Translations under genes and position numbers: made by a program | Shown here: positions 12,741 to 15,651 of the stretch, one piece after another | Layout: each line of letters begins with the position of its first letter | Numbering within the stretch: the first letter of the stretch is position 1 | DNA from: CAYFJO01 sp964343305 | Lineage (GTDB): Bacteria; Planctomycetota; Planctomycetia; Pirellulales; Pirellulaceae | Length of the DNA stretch: 15,651 nucleotides | Assembly (NCBI GenBank): GCA_964343305.1 | Contig: CAYFJO010000252.1 | Span: forward strand, 1-15,651 | Reading direction: 5' to 3' | The notes under the pieces: model-generated | The model's input: the letters and a program-made list of their open reading frames with translations, nothing else | What the model was told of the DNA's origin: nothing | Database searches by the model: none

Positions 12741-15651
12741 ATGTCGATCACTCTTGCAAAACTTCTCGACCGCTATGGCAAGCCCTTGTATGTGGTCATT
12801 GCCGTCGCGGTCATCATTCGTGTGCTTTATTTCACTTGTTACTTGGATTCGCCGCTGGCTGGATATTATCGGGCCGATCAGCAATACTATCGCAGTTGGG
12901 CAATGGACATCGCCGATGGCGACTGGATTGGCGAGGATGGGTTTGAGCAGGGCCCGTTGTATCCGTATTTGCTGGCAGGCGTCTACAACATCTTTGGTAT
13001 GCATGACAACGTCGCGCTGGTGCTGCAAATGACGCTGGGCGTGGTGACCTGTGTCCTGGTCTATCTCTGTGGCCGGCAATTGTTCGACGAACAGACGGCT
13101 TTCATTGCGGGCGTCGCCACCGCGATGTACGGACCGCTGGTGTTCTATGAATGCATGATCATGAAGTCGTTTCTGTCGCCGCTGTTGACGATGACGACGC
13201 TGTATTGTGCGCTGCGATATGTTGACCATTTCAATTGGGCGTGGCTGATCGGTGCTGGCGCGGCCATCGGGCTGGTGTGTCAAATCCGTGAGAACCACGT
13301 GCTGTTGATCATTCCCGTGATCATGTGGGTGGTTTATCACGCGAGGAAGTCACCTTCCGATGAGAAAGAGGAACCAACAGAGGCGGCGCAACCCAGTTTG
13401 CGTTTGACGTTGGGTGTGTTGATTGGAGCGTTAGTGCTCGTGATGCTGCCGGCCACGATTCGCAACTATGCCGTTGCGAAAGAGATCATTGTCGTCACGT
13501 CAGGCGGCGGTGAAGTGTTTTATTTGGGCAATGGACCGCACGCGACCGGTTACTTCAGTGCGCCGCCATTCGTCAAAGCCAGCCCCTATCAAGAGCATGA
13601 GGATTTCCGCGAAGAGGCCCGGCGGCAAACCGAGCAAGACCTAACGCGTGCTCAATCGTCACGCTATTGGTTTCGTCAAGGGATGGTGTCGGCGTTGACG
13701 AATCCGGTGCGGACGGTTTGGTTGACGGTCGTCAAGGCATCCATTTTGTTGAATGATTTCGAGGTGCCGGATAGCCAGTACTACGCGGCGACGCGCGACT
13801 TCCTTCAGTTTCTCTATCTGCTGCCCAGTTTTGGATGCATCGTGGGTCTGGGCGTGTTTGGAATTGCAGTCTGTTGGAAAAATTTTGGCCGATACCAATT
13901 GCCAATTCTGTTTGTCGCGGCGCACGTGATTTCGGTGCTGCTGTTTTATAACTTCGGCCGGTTTCGTGTGGGCATGGTTCCAGTGCTGATTCTGTTCGCT
14001 GTGCACGGTTGCTTGTGGATCATCGCGGCCATCAAGAACGCGCCGGAATACGGATCGGGCAAGGCGGTCACCGCCGCACTCGTGGTGGTCGTCGTCACGG
14101 TGTTGGCGTTCGTGCGTCCTTTGAACTATTCGTTGATGACCTACGAGATCGATCGCGAAAACCTGAAGTCGCGATTGGCGATGCGGCAGCAAAAACTGGC
14201 GCTGGCTCAACGGCATTTCACAAACGCCTTGTCGCTATGTACGACCGAGTACACCCAAGCCGTTGCTCACCGCAACCTGGGTGATGTGATGCATCAGCGT
14301 GGAAACGTAGATGATGCGATCGCACAGTATTCGAAGTCACTGGAACTCGACAGCGAGTCGGCCGAGACGCTCCAGCGGCTAGGCGACTTGCTGCACCGGC
14401 GCGGCGACTCCGACGGAGCGCTCGACCGGTATTATGCCGCACGAGATCTCGATCCCAAGTACATCCCGGCATACATCGGACTGGCTGCGGTTTTGCTGGA
14501 ACGAGGTGACTTCAAAGCGGCCGAACGAAGTCTCAACTCCGCGATGGAGGTTCAACCCGATCAGGCCCAATTGCATAGCTTGCTGGGCGCCGTGCTCATT
14601 CGTCAGATGAAACTCGAAGAAGGCCTCGAGCATCATCGCCGGGCCGTGCGAATCGACTCCAACAGCGCGGAAACATTTCACCGATACGCTTTGGATTTGG
14701 AACTGATTGGTCGTCAAGACGAAAGGGCACAACGGCGCATGCTGGAAGCTGTGGAAAACTACGAAGCCGCGATCCGACGCGATAAGTCGTTCGCCCCGGC
14801 TCGGGAGAAGCTTGCCATGCTGCTCATCGATTTGGCCGAGCGGTTGGAAAAGCCAATCAACACACCACCATTTCGCGTGCCGACGCAAGAGGGCATGAAG
14901 TATCTTGCTCGCGCGGTCGAACAGTTTGAGGCGGTCGTCGAACATAATCCAAAGAGTTACTCTGGCCACTTGGGGCTGGGATTCGTCTATCCGAGAATGT
15001 CGCGATATCTGGCCCAATTCAAGAAATTGGCGGAGGCCAGTCAAACGTTGCAAAAGGCGCCGCCACATTTCATCGAAGCGCGAAACCTCCGGCCCAACGA
15101 CCCGCGTTCCTACCTGAGATATGCCGAAATGCTCAGCGAGGTCGGCACTCCGGAACAAGAGACGGAACAGCTTGAAATGGCCTTGCAATTGCCTCGCGAG
15201 CACACCGGTCCAACGATTTTGCTGCAAGTCCATCAGCGATTGGCTCAGATCTATGCCGGGTTGGACAATCACCGAGTTGTCGTTAAACACTTCCGTGAGA
15301 TGTTGTTGATCAACAAGGATTTGGACCGGGTGCAAAATGATTTGGCATGGATTCTCGCTACGTCGGACGACGATGAGTTGCGCGACGGAGTGATCGCGCG
15401 GATCAATGCCTCGAATGCCAACGACCGCTTTCAATCGAAGAATCCGATCTACCTGGATACGCTCGCCGCGGCGGAAGCCGAAATGGGCTACCTCAATCAG
15501 CAGGAGACCGAGTCGCTCGAGGCCGCTGCCAAACAGGCCGAAGCCGATGGCAACCAAGACGAGGCAAAGAGCAAGCGTGACGACGCGACCGCCGCGGTGA
15601 AAGCCGCCGACAAATTTTTTGCCGAAGCAGTTCGTCGCGCGAAAGAGTCGA
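12741..15651 (+). CDS. Membrane glycosyltransferase (GT39/ArnT-like) with long TPR tail, 3' end outside window
   Basis: The frame is open for 970 codons to the window edge. Residues about 13-460 are a polytopic membrane domain with roughly 9-11 helices. It begins like lipid-linked-sugar glycosyltransferases of family 39: RADQQYYRSWAMDIADGD (44-61), where D46 is the expected catalytic Asp in the first loop, then GPLYPYLLAGVYNIFG (71-86), and later NFGRFRVGMVPVLILFA (404-420). A soluble region from about 485 carries TPR repeats (505-536, 541-570, 575-604, 609-638, 720-736). The segment NDLAWILATSDDDELRDG and YLDTLAAAEAEMG (866-916) is the terminal TPR motif common in planctomycete proteins, followed by an Ala/Glu/Lys-rich coiled-coil stretch (925-970). 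It would transfer a sugar from a polyprenyl-phosphate donor on the outer face of the inner membrane. The acceptor is unknown. Confidence 0.88.
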   Translation, partial: MSITLAKLLDRYGKPLYVVIAVAVIIRVLYFTCYLDSPLAGYYRADQQYYRSWAMDIADGDWIGEDGFEQGPLYPYLLAGVYNIFGMHDNVALVLQMTLGVVTCVLVYLCGRQLFDEQTAFIAGVATAMYGPLVFYECMIMKSFLSPLLTMTTLYCALRYVDHFNWAWLIGAGAAIGLVCQIRENHVLLIIPVIMWVVYHARKSPSDEKEEPTEAAQPSLRLTLGVLIGALVLVMLPATIRNYAVAKEIIVVTSGGGEVFYLGNGPHATGYFSAPPFVKASPYQEHEDFREEARRQTEQDLTRAQSSRYWFRQGMVSALTNPVRTVWLTVVKASILLNDFEVPDSQYYAATRDFLQFLYLLPSFGCIVGLGVFGIAVCWKNFGRYQLPILFVAAHVISVLLFYNFGRFRVGMVPVLILFAVHGCLWIIAAIKNAPEYGSGKAVTAALVVVVVTVLAFVRPLNYSLMTYEIDRENLKSRLAMRQQKLALAQRHFTNALSLCTTEYTQAVAHRNLGDVMHQRGNVDDAIAQYSKSLELDSESAETLQRLGDLLHRRGDSDGALDRYYAARDLDPKYIPAYIGLAAVLLERGDFKAAERSLNSAMEVQPDQAQLHSLLGAVLIRQMKLEEGLEHHRRAVRIDSNSAETFHRYALDLELIGRQDERAQRRMLEAVENYEAAIRRDKSFAPAREKLAMLLIDLAERLEKPINTPPFRVPTQEGMKYLARAVEQFEAVVEHNPKSYSGHLGLGFVYPRMSRYLAQFKKLAEASQTLQKAPPHFIEARNLRPNDPRSYLRYAEMLSEVGTPEQETEQLEMALQLPREHTGPTILLQVHQRLAQIYAGLDNHRVVVKHFREMLLINKDLDRVQNDLAWILATSDDDELRDGVIARINASNANDRFQSKNPIYLDTLAAAEAEMGYLNQQETESLEAAAKQAEADGNQDEAKSKRDDATAAVKAADKFFAEAVRRAKES

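Noticed and set aside
13659..14216. Minus-strand frames opposite the glycosyltransferase membrane domain (also 12711-13340)
   Set aside because: His/Arg/Gln-rich antisense products of hydrophobic codons; the plus strand encodes membrane helices.
14379..15557. Long minus-strand frame (392 codons) opposite the glycosyltransferase TPR tail
   Set aside because: Antisense of a convincing TPR-coding frame that continues without stop from 12741 to the window edge.

Overview
The window looks like chromosomal DNA from a planctomycete, probably of the Pirellula/Rhodopirellula/Blastopirellula group. Several gene types typical of that phylum occur together: an S1-type sulfatase, an ECF sigma factor directly followed by a large Ser/Thr kinase with TPR repeats, a DUF1559 protein with a prepilin-type leader, a carboxypeptidase-regulatory-like protein, a large von Willebrand A (VWA) membrane protein, and a glycosyltransferase-39/TPR fusion. 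The assignment rests on gene content recognised by eye; there is no rRNA or marker gene.

Layout. 16-1446 (-): sulfatase without a signal peptide. 1567-4849 (+): ECF sigma factor and transmembrane Ser/Thr kinase, separated by one base, so probably translationally coupled and forming one signalling unit. 4850-5217 (-): decayed N-terminal part of an IS4-family transposase, abutting the kinase stop. 6363-5252 (-): exported cyclophilin followed by exported rhodanese, a likely two-gene envelope unit. 6364-6591: short intergenic stretch with a possible small membrane peptide. 8562-6592 (-): DUF1559 protein followed 15 bp later by a membrane-anchored protein whose N-terminal part resembles the ribosome hibernation factor HPF/RaiA and whose C-terminal part is a carboxypeptidase-regulatory-like (transthyretin-fold) domain. 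10828-8726 (-): VWA-domain membrane protein. 10914-12371 (+): exported serine hydrolase of the beta-lactamase/class C PBP family, divergent from the VWA gene. 12372-12740: no intact gene; it holds a coding-like C-terminal fragment, a small cluster of direct and inverted repeats, and the leader of the last gene. 12741-15651 (+): membrane glycosyltransferase with a long TPR tail, still open at the window edge.

Most products are membrane or exported proteins. The sigma factor/kinase pair is the regulatory core and the rest reads as envelope, protein folding and surface-glycan functions. No tRNA, rRNA, CRISPR array or complete mobile element was seen. No wholly new multi-gene system is evident. 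The most unusual item is the HPF-like/transmembrane/carboxypeptidase-regulatory-like fusion. Several long antisense reading frames are shadows of real genes and were left out.
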